Origin: Chlorokybus atmophyticus
Taxonomy: Eukaryota > Streptophyta > Chlorokybophyceae > Chlorokybales > Chlorokybaceae
Assembly: GCA_009103225.1 (NCBI GenBank)
Contig: RHPI01001116.1
Span: 119,253-183,252, forward strand
Direction: 5' to 3'
DNA: 64,000 bases
In this document: positions 35,328 through 48,300 of the stretch, piece after piece
How the letters are laid out: the number at the start of each line of letters is the position of its first letter
How positions within the stretch are numbered: the first letter of the stretch is position 1
The notes under the pieces: model-generated
Seen by the model: only the letters and a program-made list of their open reading frames with translations
What the model was told of the DNA's origin: nothing
The model's database searches: none
Made by a program: the position numbers and the translations under genes

Positions 35328-37224
35328 ATGTCTGCACCTGCACCGCGCGTGTATGTATGCTTCAATGGCGACCGCCTAGTTCTGCCATTACTGCCAGAGA
35401 AGCCGGTTGTGTGGCTTGCGCAAGAGGCGTCGCAACGGTATGTGCGCCTTGTGAAGCGGCGGCAAGGAGAAGATACGGTGAGTCACTTGTGTGGCACATC
35501 TACTTGCTTTCTCTTACTGACGGTGCTGCAGCCGCAGTGTGTGTTTCAGCTGTACTCATCAAAGCATGCATGATTACTGTGCTCTGGGTGTCATCTAATA
35601 CTATGCCAGCTGTGTCCACTGGGCAGCTGTCTCATGTTGTTTATATACCCAAACAGCCTGTTGATGGCACCATCCTGGAGCTGAGACTCCCTGGCATGCG
35701 GCATGCATCTCTGGATTGGGATGATTTGATTGGCTCGGTCATACGCGATGGGGAAGACGTGTATGCAATACTTCGTACTCCTCACGCAGGTATCACATGG
35801 CATTAGTATGTTGTAGTGTTGACTCTGCAGTATCTGTGGTGCGCTGACTCTTGTCCTCACCTGGGTGTCTGCAGCTACGCCCGCTAGACTTGAAAGTGAT
35901 GTGCCTGATGCAGACGTGGCAGGCACCAGTGGCAATGCTGAAGAGCTTTTGCAGTCTGAGCAGGCTCAGCGAACTGCAACCACGTCAGTGCGCTCAGCAA
36001 GCATGCAGTTTGACTTGAACGAGACTGCAGAGGAGAGGATAAAGAGAGCTGCGAACACGGAAAGTAGTAGAGCGGTGTGTGCACAATGGCTAATAACATG
36101 CACAATCTCAGCATGCGCTGTGCTCTAACTTACCGATGCATGCATGCATGCAAGTCCGCCTTCACCACTCTCAACACACCTCTGTGAGTCCTGTCTGAAC
36201 CCGCATGCTTGCAGCTGAGTAGTAAGCAAGAACAGAACATTCGGTTCAGCCTGGCCGGCAACCAGTTATGTTGCACTACCATTGCAACATCGCACTGACA
36301 CACAGCGAACTAAACAGCCTTGTCCTTGCGCAGAGCAAACCAAAGAAACGCAGGAAAAAATACAGAGGCTTTGAGGAGGCAAGAGAGTTCGTCCGCTCCT
36401 TGAACTTGAAAACCAAAGGCCAGTACGAGGCCTGGCGTAGTCAAGAGGGTCGTCCAGGGGACATACCAGGTAAGCTGGCAGTTGCTGGCCACTGCGTGTG
36501 TGCCAATGCTGCTACTTGGTGCGTTTTCACGAAAAGGCTGATGCCATGCAGCTTGTTGTGGATGCATCGCAGTCATGCACTCCATCACAGTCTGGTTGCT
36601 GTTTGCGCCGCCCGCACCAGCGCATGTTGCCGGCAGTTCTGCACGCCGCCTTACCTGCAAGTGGCTGAGTTGTTGTTCTCTTAGGAAATCCATACAAAAC
36701 CTATCTCGATCGAGGCTGGATCTCCTGGCCTGGTGAGTGAGCACGCGGTTGACCAAACGGCATGCACATATCTCTGCTGGGTATCTGCTCATTTTAAAGC
36801 GTGAACGTTTTCGCAGACTTCTTGGGCACTAGTAAAGGGAAGTTGGCAAGGCAAAGGCGCGCGTCGGATGCGTCGGCTGCTGCTGGCACGGCAGCTTCGG
36901 GTGGTATGACTGCAGTTGCTATAGCCACCGCTTCTGGGGGCGCCACAGCAGTGTCACAGGTGTCGGGAGTGCCCTTGCATGTGCGACTGTGTGCATGCGC
37001 ATGTGCAGTCCAAAACATCCCATCTTCATATCCTGGGAACGGCAGTCATGCTAGCTGCAATGTGCAGAATAAGCGCGAACGTGTTGTCAAGCAGGCGCAT
37101 GTCGGCAGTGATTCCTCCAAGGGGCTGTCTCATAAAGACCCTGACACCCATTGATGGAGGACGATACGAATTGGAAGGATGTTGGTGCATAATGGCTTCT
37201 TCGACGTGCAACATGGGCATATGA
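35328..37224 (+). CDS. Protein with an integrase-repeat-like (INT_rpt) unit
   Basis: Seven candidate exons: 35328-35477, 35657-35789, 35875-36074, 36334-36469, 36685-36732, 36817-36959, 37009-37224; about 341 aa. The N-terminus (RVYVCFNGDRLVLPLLPEKP, then WDDLIGSVIRDGEDVYAIL) resembles a small beta-grasp-like domain. After an acidic linker and KPKKRRKKY comes one repeat unit: FEEAREFVRSLNLKTKGQYE, then GRPGDIPGNPYKTYLDRGW and ISWPDFLGT. This matches the GW/DWLGT pattern of 'phage-integrase repeat' units common in algae and other protists; normally they occur in arrays, here there is one. The tail is Ala/Ser-rich. Without the last splice the frame would end at 37154. Basic region plus repeat suggest DNA binding (inference). 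Confidence 0.68.
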
Positions 37225-40200
37225 TAGAGCGGCAATTCGTCTTATGGGTCCGGCGTTGTCGTCTCAAGCACTGAATGGGAGGTAAAGGAGGGGGGCAGTG
37301 TAGGGAGAGAAGTTTGTCTCGGAGGTTGGGAACAGTAGGTTGCAACAATTGTTAGCGCAGGCTTCTGCTGGCTGCTGTCAACAATCGTTGGCCAGACTGC
37401 AAGCATGCATGTCTATCGCAAAATCTACATCGGTCATAAAGTGGTCGATGTATAGATTTCTAGATCAGGCGGTTAGTGACATTTACAGCGGGTCGGGTTC
37501 TGGTAATTTCAGGATTGTGGGTGTGAAACTCTGTGTTTTGCTAGGTGGTATTGTCAGGCCCTAGGCATTCGCACGTCTAACTATGCATATGTCATGCGAC
37601 ATGTCTGGTGGTTGTTGGCTGCTGTCCCCTGTCATTCATAGGCACCTGTAGCGATCTACAAATGTTGCTGAGGGTCTTGTCTCTTAGATTCTAAGTTGCG
37701 GTCCTAGCGTCCAGTGTTGAGCTCTGCCTTAGCCCCCACTGAAATCTTGTGTTTGCTTGCCTGCTTGTTCTATCAGTTGTTGCTCGTGCATGGTTACCGC
37801 CCCTAGAGCTTGCTTGAATGCAACTCTTATGTGTTGGGTAGGCAGCTACAAATGCTAGCATATCATTGAATGCGCGCTCTGTTGCATTATGTTGCTATGC
37901 AGCACACATGCATGCACTTATGTCGATTGTGTATGCATGTCAATTGCGTTGTCAGCATGTCCTAATGTTGACAGTAAAACATGACGTATGGAATTAATGC
38001 AAATTTGTGTTGCAAATATGTATATAAAGTTGTTGCTAACGCTATGATGCAAATTCTGGTGTAGTGTTAATATGGTTGAAGGTGCCTATGATGTATAGGT
38101 TACAAGGCCTTTCTCTAGGCTACGTAGAGGTGGTGGTGTGAATAAAGTGTGGTGCTCTACGTGTTATGCTTGTGTTATGTAACCTTGATAACGTGTGCAT
38201 GTTTCTATACCCTATACATGTAGTCCCGCTATGTGCCATACATCATCGCAACCATGCCACCTTGCCTGCTACTGCATTGCCAACCTATGTTCTCATCCCG
38301 TTCGCTTGTACAAGTAGGCATCTATACCCTTGGCACCACACCAATTTGCACCTAGCGAGCTATACCACACCAGATTACACTGTTGAAATTGCTATGATGT
38401 ATGCTAACAGGCCGGTTGTTGGCATACACGTTTGCACTTACGGTCACATTGCCTGATGTTGCATTGCTTACATCTTCTCTCCTCTCCTCCATAGTAATCT
38501 CCTACGCCTGATCATAGCCTTTGCCTGCGCCCTACCTTGTGCAACCAGTGTGGCTGGTTCACCATAGCTGATGCTCCCTGCCTCACTGCCTTGCACGCAC
38601 ATAAGTCCAGCCCTATAGCTAGCTAGCTAGCTAGCTAGCTGTGCCTTGTCGTGGTGGTTTATACTGCCTTTGTGCCTTTGTGAGTGCTTGCTTATTTGCA
38701 TCTTGTGTTATACCCTATATTGTAGTACGCAACCTGTACTGTCTTAACACCATCACTTGCTTTGCACCTAGCGGGCTGTTAAAGTGTAATCGTAATATTT
38801 TACTAGTGTTCACATGGTTTGCGTCCATTTGCCTTCAGTCTGTGTAAATATTATTTGCGCTACTGTACGTGCCACCTGCAGTAGCGCGTTTTGAAGTCAT
38901 GAAGCGGGCTCATGCAAGTAGCATAGTTGGGTCTTAAACATGTTTCATGCAAAACTGCATCCACAACTTTAAACGGACAAATCTTTATAAGTAGAATTAA
39001 CATATCGCCGTGTCTGCTGCAGCTTGCGCAGCATAGCTTGTTTTGTGCATGCATCCTTCAACCATATACTACCTGACGAAAACTAAAGTTTGCTATTACC
39101 ACCAAACTCGCTTATTGTCATTGAATGTTGTTTGAATGTGTGCTACGGTAGCACTGCTACCCCCCTAACGTTGTACCCTTTACTTTCCCATCTTTTTCGC
39201 AAGTGTTCTATGCAAATGCAAGATAGTTCCATTGCTCTTGTATTATATAATGTTGACTGTGGCTAGAAGAGTAGCCGCTCCAATCCAATTTCAAGTTCTA
39301 TATTTCATCACTTTACACATAAGACAATATATACATATGGTGATTTGAGCCTTCACAAGTACTCAAAAACTAGTAATATACACGACCATCGCAGCCGCTG
39401 CTCGAGTTTGCTGTTAGTCAAATTGCTGAGCATAATGCAACAAAGGAGTATCAGTGTGCATGTGTAAAGACCATGTGCGGCGGCTGTGGCGGCCACAGAC
39501 ATAGAGACTGGTGGTGTACCGGTTTAACAAAATGTGCAATAAACTTAGTTTGAGAGCATCATATTGGCTAGTGACATTGCGTGGAGACTGTTGTTAGCAG
39601 AGGTAGGCGCAGGCGTCTAGTTAACGGCCTTGCCATTGCTTTCAGCGCTGCTATCATCGCCGGATGAGTACCGAACATCCGTATGCTACCTGCTGCCACA
39701 TCGGTGCCAAAAGATGTCGAGCTGCATTTGTGGTGTCACGCCAAACATCGTTTTACGGTGTCCAATTGGTAGCTACCTATAGGGACATAGACCGGCTTCA
39801 TATCGATATGATCAGAGAATACATGGCACGCAGCCGCCGCATGAACTTCATAACATGGACGTTGGGACGCAATGATTGCATTTGTTGATATTATGGTTAC
39901 ACCTTGCGAGGAGCGCGCGGGAAAAGCTGTTAAAGATATCCTTACATTCGTTCAGCTCACCCTCAATACACAAATACAGGTTTAATGAACGAATTGATTG
40001 TAAAACCCGCACAACGATCGAGCACATGCATTTCGGACTATGGTAAGCCTTAAAAAGAGTTAAAAAATTGGTAATTCAGTGCATACGAAGCCAATCATTA
40101 CTGGCTCATGACTAGACCATTTCACAAACTTACGTCACGCGATGTGTCGTAGCTTTTGTAAAACGCTAGACGTGAACCACACAGCGCTATATGGCTAGCA

Positions 40201-40540
40201 CAACTTACATCGCATTACGCTGTAGTCGAAAAAGTCTTGCACAATCGCTTTGAAAAGAGAATGGTGTACAGAATGGCGGGTATAAAAGACCTCAGGTTGA
40301 CAGAAATATATAGGAGTGATGAGTATATGAATACCACAGTGGCAAAAGAGTTGCAATTGAGCGAGTGTGTTCATGCTTGCCGTAACTGCATGCATACATT
40401 TGTGCGCTCGATAAGCAGCAACAGTAAGGGGACAATTGCAACAACAAACACAACAACCGCCCTTGCATGCATGTGTGCAAGCTAGCTTGTCAACAATGGC
40501 CGCACGCCAAGTGCGGCAAGCAACGGAAACTAGATGAGTA
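37225..40540. other. AT-rich gene-poor region
   Basis: No gene recognised. It includes an (AGCT)n run near 38619-38640 and one copy of the 346-bp dispersed repeat (39006-39351). Open frames such as 38166-38456 and 39664-39888 have no biased codon use or family motif. Confidence 0.5.
39006..39351. repeat. 346-bp dispersed repeat, copy 1
   Basis: Appears identical by eye, without indels, to 59223-59568 (same orientation, offset 20217 bp). It has no open frame and no obvious TG/CA termini. Flanking sequence differs completely on the right. On the left the first matched bases are CGCCGTGTCTG. Confidence 0.9.
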
Positions 40541-40546
40541 GATTAC

Positions 40547-40687
40547 CTTCTTGCCGCTGGCGTAGACACATGGTATCTTTGGCGAACACTCCCGCAAGCT
40601 CTTGTAGGCGTGTGTGATGATGTAGCGTGGAGCAGCGGTGGCAGTAATGCCGCCGTGGGCGCCATTGCTGCCGGCGCCGCTGGTCGT
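40547..40687 (-). other. Orphan exon-like segment
   Basis: A 141-bp phase-0 open segment between an acceptor (CTAG) and a donor (GTAATC), with strongly GC-rich third positions. It encodes a Gly/Ala/Thr-rich stretch followed by APRYIITHAYKSLRECSPKI. I find no partner exons: the GA tract lies about 170 bp upstream. Read in another frame, an ATG at about 40665 gives a transit-peptide-like start. It may be a gene relic or one exon of an unresolved gene. Confidence 0.3.
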
Positions 40688-40854
40688 CTAGTTGTTGGCT
40701 GTTGATGTTAGTCAATAGCTAGTGCGGTTTTATGCTGTATCATTAGACATGCTCTCTAAATTCCTTCGAATTGTACTACTTATGATTGTGTGTGTTTGTT
40801 GCACGCTGCATCTCAGCTAAGTTATGGACTCCGAGTTGAGCTGGTGATTGTTGC

Positions 40855-41420
<566 letters not shown>

Positions 41421-42283
41421 CGCAATGACCACAAATCTGCCCTCTGCGAATGGGCAGCACACTTGCTTTGCATGGAACCAAGTTTCATCAGCACAATACC
41501 TGTGAAAGTTGGTTATTTGTTTTAGCTACCACCGAACTATCTCTGCTATATATGCACATACACATGCACAGTCTGTGCTGCAATCCCACATTGTCGCGCT
41601 AGTCCACATGCTGCCACCAACGCCACACTGACATACACCGCCACGCAAGCACGCGCGTGCGCTCACGCACGCACGCACCAGACCATCACCCACCCACGCA
41701 CACACACTTCCATACACGCACACTACCAAACTACCAATCCTCACTCCTCCGACAACACACAGAAGTTTGCAGGTGTCACATGCAACTTGCAGACACTAGA
41801 TGACTTTCGAGCCATTTGGAGATGTTGCAGAGCTCTGGTGACATAACAACTCATTGACAGCTGGGGTACACGCATTGGTGTATTATGCAACTTTGGTGGT
41901 CGCATTTCATCGATATGACATAGAACAACAGCAGCAGCAACAGCTTGATTGGCTAACAAGCACCTAACAGCCACTAGTATTCACACATGGACACGGGCCC
42001 GGTCACTGTGTTTGTCATATGGACTGAACGTGGGTACAGCCAGCGCCTCATTTGCAGTCCCAGCTTACGACATGCGTTGCACAACGAGCAGGTTTGTTCA
42101 GACATCGCACGTCGATTCAGCTTAATGACCAAGACACTAGTCCCTACACTTTTTCTCAGAATGGGGCTGGGTGCTGTGATGTGCAGCATGCTGAAGTGGA
42201 TTGACTCCCTGGGCTGTGTCAGATAGTCTGGTACATTGTTTGTAAGCGCGACTTGTGAAGCATTGCACACTCACTCGCACCAA

Positions 42284-44597
42284 TTAGTGTGCATCCAACC
42301 ACTGCAAAACTGCATCTGCCGCATGCTCCCACCCCGCGTCCAGCATAATCTGCATAGGCGAATGCGTGAGGAATGGGGAATCGACAAACACACACAACAC
42401 CTTATCATCACAATACATGCTGATACTCTAACTATCAAACAACTCACATCGTGTCCAAGTCCATTGAGCATCAACGCCGATCCGCTCCCGCACCACCTTG
42501 CACACTCCTCTACTCCCTCCTTGTCCACGAGGGCATCGTGCTCGGTTCCCAGCACAAGCGTCGGAAAGGATGCGCTCTTGTTAGTGGCACTCGGCGCCGG
42601 AAAAGGAAGCACACTTGCGTACGTGCGCAAGTCGAGGACAGGTTGTCGTGAGGAAGTTGCCAGCTTGGGGAGATACCTGTTGGGAAAGTATGTGATTTGC
42701 GTGTAAGTGTGCAGCAAACAATGTAGACAGCTCAAGTGCTAGACAGGAGTGGTGTTTTTGTCACATATCTCAGAACAAAGAACTTGCGCCTGCATTGTAC
42801 TCCCTGCACGATGCAACCCTGCAATGCACACCAGCTTAGTGTATGGCTCAATTATGAGCTTCACCTGGTGATGAGTTCATCCGGTGTGTTTGGTGAGAAG
42901 AAGGTATCTTTGCAAGCAGGAATGGACTTCAGGCAAGCCTTCGCCACCAGATTGTAAGTCAGCTTCACGCTTGCCAGGGGGCGCGTGCGGAGGAAGCGCC
43001 CTACCATTGGGCTGAGGCAGGGTGAAACAAGCACTTGCTCGTCAGGTAAATGACCAACAGAAAACTGACCAAGGTGGTTACTGTGTGCGTGCCGCTCACC
43101 CATTGCCCGTTGGCGGTGAGGAGCACATGAATACGGCACCAGCCAGCAGTGAGCCATCAAGCTCGCCGTAGAACATTTTGCTGATGAGTCGCTGCGCAGT
43201 CAAGCCACCGAGTGAGTGAGCGAGCAAAACGGGCGCTTTGTTGCTGCTGCTGCTAGAAGGAAAGGACTGCTGGCAGAAGTGTGCTACAGCAGCAGCGTGC
43301 GAGTCGAGTGTGCCTGCGGTGCCATTACACATGAGGCTCTACATGCTGATGCAGCACTATCATTCTGTCGACACAATGTGGGGTTCACTACTTCTACTGA
43401 TCTTGAGCTTGCCTTGTGTATGCATTTAAGCACACAAACTCATGCGTTTGCGTATGTGCGAGTGCGCGCATGCAAGCATATGCGTGTGGACGTGTGCAAT
43501 TGTGTTGTACACGCATGCCTCTGTACTTGCCTGCGTACTTCTCATTAGGGACAACGTCACTGTTGCCCTAAGGAAAACAACACTGCCTCAACACATACCC
43601 ACAACGGCTTGCGCAGTGACTGCAAAGCAGGCAGGAACCCACGCTTGCTTACCTGACCCAACAAGCTCAGTGCTGCGCATTCATGACCAGCACGCGCAAA
43701 GTAAGGCAGGAAGTTCTCAGCAAAGCACCACGCTGCGACACCATTCACAATTGTCACACAGTTGTCACGAACACTCTTCAACGGAGTAATGACAGTCACC
43801 TCATATTTACTTCACGCACCCGCATGGTAGCTTCCATGCACGAACACTAGCGGCGCCTTATCTCTTTGTGCGCCGCTGCCTCCTTGTTGTCCTGCCGGAG
43901 AAGCACGCAGCACTTCCAAGCGAAGTCCTGAGGGCAAGCTGTGCCTGTCGTTACGAATCTGCACTCTGTCCTGCAGCGTGAGACAGGAGCTTGCAAAAGA
44001 TGATAACCTTGCATTGCCAATGCATGTCTCTAGGCGGACAAAATGCTTTGACCCAAGACTTGCTCAGAGCCAAGCAACTGATTGCAGAATGTCAATGCCA
44101 CAACCTGTCGAGTTGCAGGATGCACCAATTGAGGCTAAATGCAACCCAGAAGGCGAGAAATGCTTCAAAGTTGTAACGCTGCCAAGTCAGACATGCACCT
44201 GTTGTTGAGGCATGCTGGCGTTGCAGCCCTACAGTTGACACTAGACGCGAAACTAGCGGGGATTGCCAAGCACCAAGACACTGAAGCTGTAGCATAGCAT
44301 TACTGAAGGTCCAGTGTCTTCAACAGCAACGCTGCTCTGCTGAAGCTCAAACACGTTTCTGCTCCTCACCCAACATAACACTGATTGCTTGACAACTGCC
44401 TGTGTCCACTTACTGTTTTGCAGTGTATAGTGACACACCTCCGTGAAGGTGCTGCTGGCTGTGCACTCCAGGCGGCGGTGGTGTAGGCTGCGGCGTGCAC
44501 GGCCGGGCTTCAGACAGCAGTGTTGTCGATGCCAGCTGGCGACTAGGCTGCGGTCGCCAGGCGACAGTAGCGACGTTGCCGCCACCACCACCGCCAT
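42284..44597 (-). CDS. Alpha/beta hydrolase fold protein, plastid-targeted
   Basis: Serine hydrolase-fold enzyme, substrate unknown. Seven exons (minus): 44597-44439, 43970-43820, 43732-43653, 43338-43100, 43011-42865, 42676-42448, 42349-42284; about 356 aa. Exon 1 is a transit peptide (MAVVVAATSLL start, Arg/His/Ser-rich). The oxyanion region is VFVHGSYHAAWCFAENFLPY; the nucleophile elbow is AHSLGG. The acid region is PTLVLGTEHDALVDKEGVEE and the catalytic histidine is in GLGHDIMLDAGWE. All triad positions are therefore present. The start of exon 4 is the weakest join: 43338 keeps phase, but a small exon may be missing before TLDSHAAAVAHF. GHDIML-type hydrolases are widespread in plants and cyanobacteria. 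Head-to-head with the GH3 gene. Confidence 0.88.
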
Positions 44598-45373
44598 TGT
44601 CGTTGCTGTCGTCTCACTGACTGGCCACTTGCACAATGTCAGCGTTGACAAGCTTGTTGACGGCGGTGGCAACGGCGACGGCGATGACGGAGGCGGTGAG
44701 GTTGGCAATCTCATGAGCGTGGTGAGGATAGCAACCTGAGCCGCAGCTGCGGTTTTAGCGTTTACCGCTGGCATAAAGTGGCAGAATTGTTTTTCCTTCA
44801 TCTGCACCTGCTTCGTCAAGCCAGTTCTTGCTGCTCTGCTGACCAATGGTACATTTGAGGCTTGTGTGGTGTCGTTTGCTGCCACACCTGCTATACACAG
44901 CTATACATAGACTCGTGCCACACCTGCCATGTATGCAGGTGTGGCACGACTCTGCTTCAAGCTTGCTGCTCATTGCAGCAAAGCATGTGAGGTCTGTTGT
45001 TCAGCAGCTACTACATTACTCGCAACGGAGAACTGCAATTTACGCTGTCTACATAGACAATCCCCTTGTCTGCTCCGCAGACTCTGCCTTTTCAAACTGA
45101 CTGCAGCAGCGTGCTTACTGAGTTTGCATTTTGCATGTAGTTGATAGCCGCCTTCCAGCACATCAAGTATTCATATGTACATAAGCATGCTGCAGTCGCT
45201 GCAAGGTCAAACAGTACTTGTCCAGCTTCGCAACTGTACTTCAACAGATCTGCTTTGACATGTCTGATCGCTGGTGCTTGCGCAGAGTTCAATCCAACGT
45301 AGTGTAGTCTAGCATCATCACGTCCTACACATCCTTGGCGTTGCAGCAGCAGCGCGTGCAACTGTAGGTAAGG

Positions 45374-48300
45374 ATGGTGGAGAAGGGAAGCACGCGCAAG
45401 GGCGATCAGCACACGCACCTGGAGGCGTGGACATGGGTGCTGTCGCTGGCTCCTTTGGTTGCGATTGGTGGCGTGTGCTTTGCTGGCGGACTTATTGGCG
45501 GACTGCGACAAGGGCTTGCAAAGCACGCTGCACAGGTAAAACAACAAGTTGGATTGCGTGCAGCTCAGTCACTGAGTTGCATGCAATGTAACTCAAGCTC
45601 TGTTTGATGATGGTATTCCTTATCAATCACAGCTGCAGCACACATTGGCCCATATGCACAAGTGACGTGTCCACACGTGTCAACGCATGTTTAAAGACAC
45701 TTGCTTGCAGCTTCATAGCGCATTGGTGACTTTACTTCAATGCATCGTACAGCGTCAACTGTCCACACTTGCGCAGGGACGGTTGCTGTATGAGACACCT
45801 GATGGTCCAGCTGGCGTACAAGGGCAGGCAGCAACCTTCACTGGTATCGACGACGATATGGTACAGCTGGTGCAGAGCATGACGCTCGCCCAGAAGATTG
45901 GCCAGATGGTAATGGTGGATGCGAGTGTGGTATCCGCTGCGGATGCGTCTGTGTTGAATGGGTTCGACATAACATCCAATGCCAACTCAGTACTGGGAGA
46001 TCCCTACTATGTTGGCAGCGTGGTGGACGGGCCTGGTAAGTGGTTATTTAGTCTGCGCAACACAACTGTTCAGTGGTGACAGTTGCTTATCAATGCAGCC
46101 TCGGAAGACACGCTGAGTGCTTTCCAATGGCGAGCACTGGTGTCTGCAGCACAACAGCTGCCAGCAAACAACGGTCTGAATGTACGTAGCAATGTGGCAG
46201 TATGTAAAGCTTGACACGCATGACTTCTGCTTGCTGTTTGTGCAGTTGGAAACATTGTGGTTGATGGGTGATTTGTCTCTATGTGTGCATGCGCGCGTGC
46301 GCGCGCGCATGCGTGCGCACACTTTGTTGACTTCATGTACTGTGCAAGGTTCCCATAGCGTGGGCTCTAACCAACGTGCACGGTGCAAACCACATACGAG
46401 GTGCCACAGTCTTCCCGCAGCAAATGACGCTAGCAGCCACCTTCAACAAAGCGCTGGCATACTCACAGGTAGTTGTTGTCGTGTGCCAGTTGCTTGACAA
46501 ATTCTGCCACTAACACCGGCGATGCATTGACTTTACATAATCTGTGTGATGGTTGATGCTGTAGCCATGCATTGCTCTGCGGACAGGCAAGCATAAGCTG
46601 ATGCCCAACGTCACAGGGTCAAGTAACAGCAAAAGACTCCGCTGCAGCTGGTGTGAAGTGGCTTCTTACCCCTCAGGCAAGTGTATTATTGATAGGCAAC
46701 AAGCGTCAAATCTGCTACTAGTCCTGGTCTACATATTGCATATCGCAAAGTCTGAAGATAGTAATGGGCCAAAAAGTGCTTGCAGTCAGGCCTTTGTAAT
46801 GGTTGGAGTCACTGTGAATATTGCGTTCGCAGGTTGAACCGGCCCTAACTCAACTATGGTCACGCTTTTATGAGCACTCTGGAGAGGTAGATTGCATGGA
46901 GTCCGTAGCCAGTGTGTGGGGCATATGTTACGCAGGTGTTCATCAACCAATTCTGCTGAGAGGCTGTTGAACAATTTAACTGCTGCGCAATGCAGGATCC
47001 GCACTTAGCCAGTCAGATGGCATCTAACCTCATAGCGGGCATGAAAGGGAGCTCCCTGGCAACCAACACTTCTGTTGGTGCAACAGCGTGCGGCTTCATA
47101 GGTATGCACGGTCAAGGGCATGCCTAAGATTGCAGCAAAGCTGAGAGCTTTGCTGCAATCGCCTGACAAGGGACACCAAACGTGGGTGATGTTCACAGGG
47201 TCGACTGCGCCAATGGCAGGCCGTGATAGCTGGCCATCAACAAGCCCGGACCAGTATGTCATGCAGTACGCGTCTCGTCAGGTGAGGATGCTAGCATTCA
47301 GTAGTGCTCCTACTGGCATTGTATTGTGTACACGTGCAGACACACACGCACCGTGCAGTTTCGTGACGCTATTGCAGCTGGCGCAGCGGCCGTGCAAGCC
47401 GGTTTCCATGAGCTCAACGGCTTGCCAGTCACCATCAACTCCAACTACACACAGGGGTTGCTGAGGACCTCACTCGGCTTTCAGGTGTGTGCTAGCAAAA
47501 GCAGCACGTGTTAGTTTGGCACTTAGTTTGACAACAGCCCTGGAAGCCAAGTTTTGCCACCTGCGAGCATGGCACCGCACCACTGTGCGGGTAGCATCCA
47601 CCTTGCTCATTTATCGTTGAGTCAATACACACACATACTGAGCAAATGAAGCTGCTGAAGGCCTGTGCTGCAGGGGGTGCTTGTTTCAGCACGCGGGGAG
47701 ATCAGCAACTTGTATGCGACTCACCAAAGTGCTGCAAATTTCAGCGACGCTGTCCGAATGGCTATGCAGGTGAATGCCACGACTTTGTCCAACATTGGCA
47801 TTCTACATCAAAATGAATACTCGCGACATAGTCGCAGAATGAGGCCTAGTTGTGAACTATTACCTCCTTCAAATCCAGAAGACGCGACACATTATGTCTT
47901 GGTGCCCTGCAGGACTCATCAATAGACATTGCAAGTGTGGGCACCGATTTATCTTTCTTGGACGTGCTTCGCGGTCTGGTTGAAGATGGCACAGTACCCG
48001 AAGACCGGGTAACTGAGGTGAGGACTTGACAATTGTCAATTGTTGGCTCAGAAGTCAGCTGAGTTTGAGCAGTGCTCTACACCAATGCTTCGACAGTGTT
48101 ATTCTGTCGCGTTGCACTATATTCAAATGGCATGCGTTATGGCTAGTATTCAGCTTGCCAGCCTCAATCAGGGGCAGTAACACTGGCATGGCTTGCATCA
48201 GTCAGCAGCGCGAGTATTGCAAATGAAGAAGAACCTCGACCTCTTCAACAATCCCGTCCCAGTGACGACCACCGCAGAGATCAGCAGTGTCGGCGGTGCC

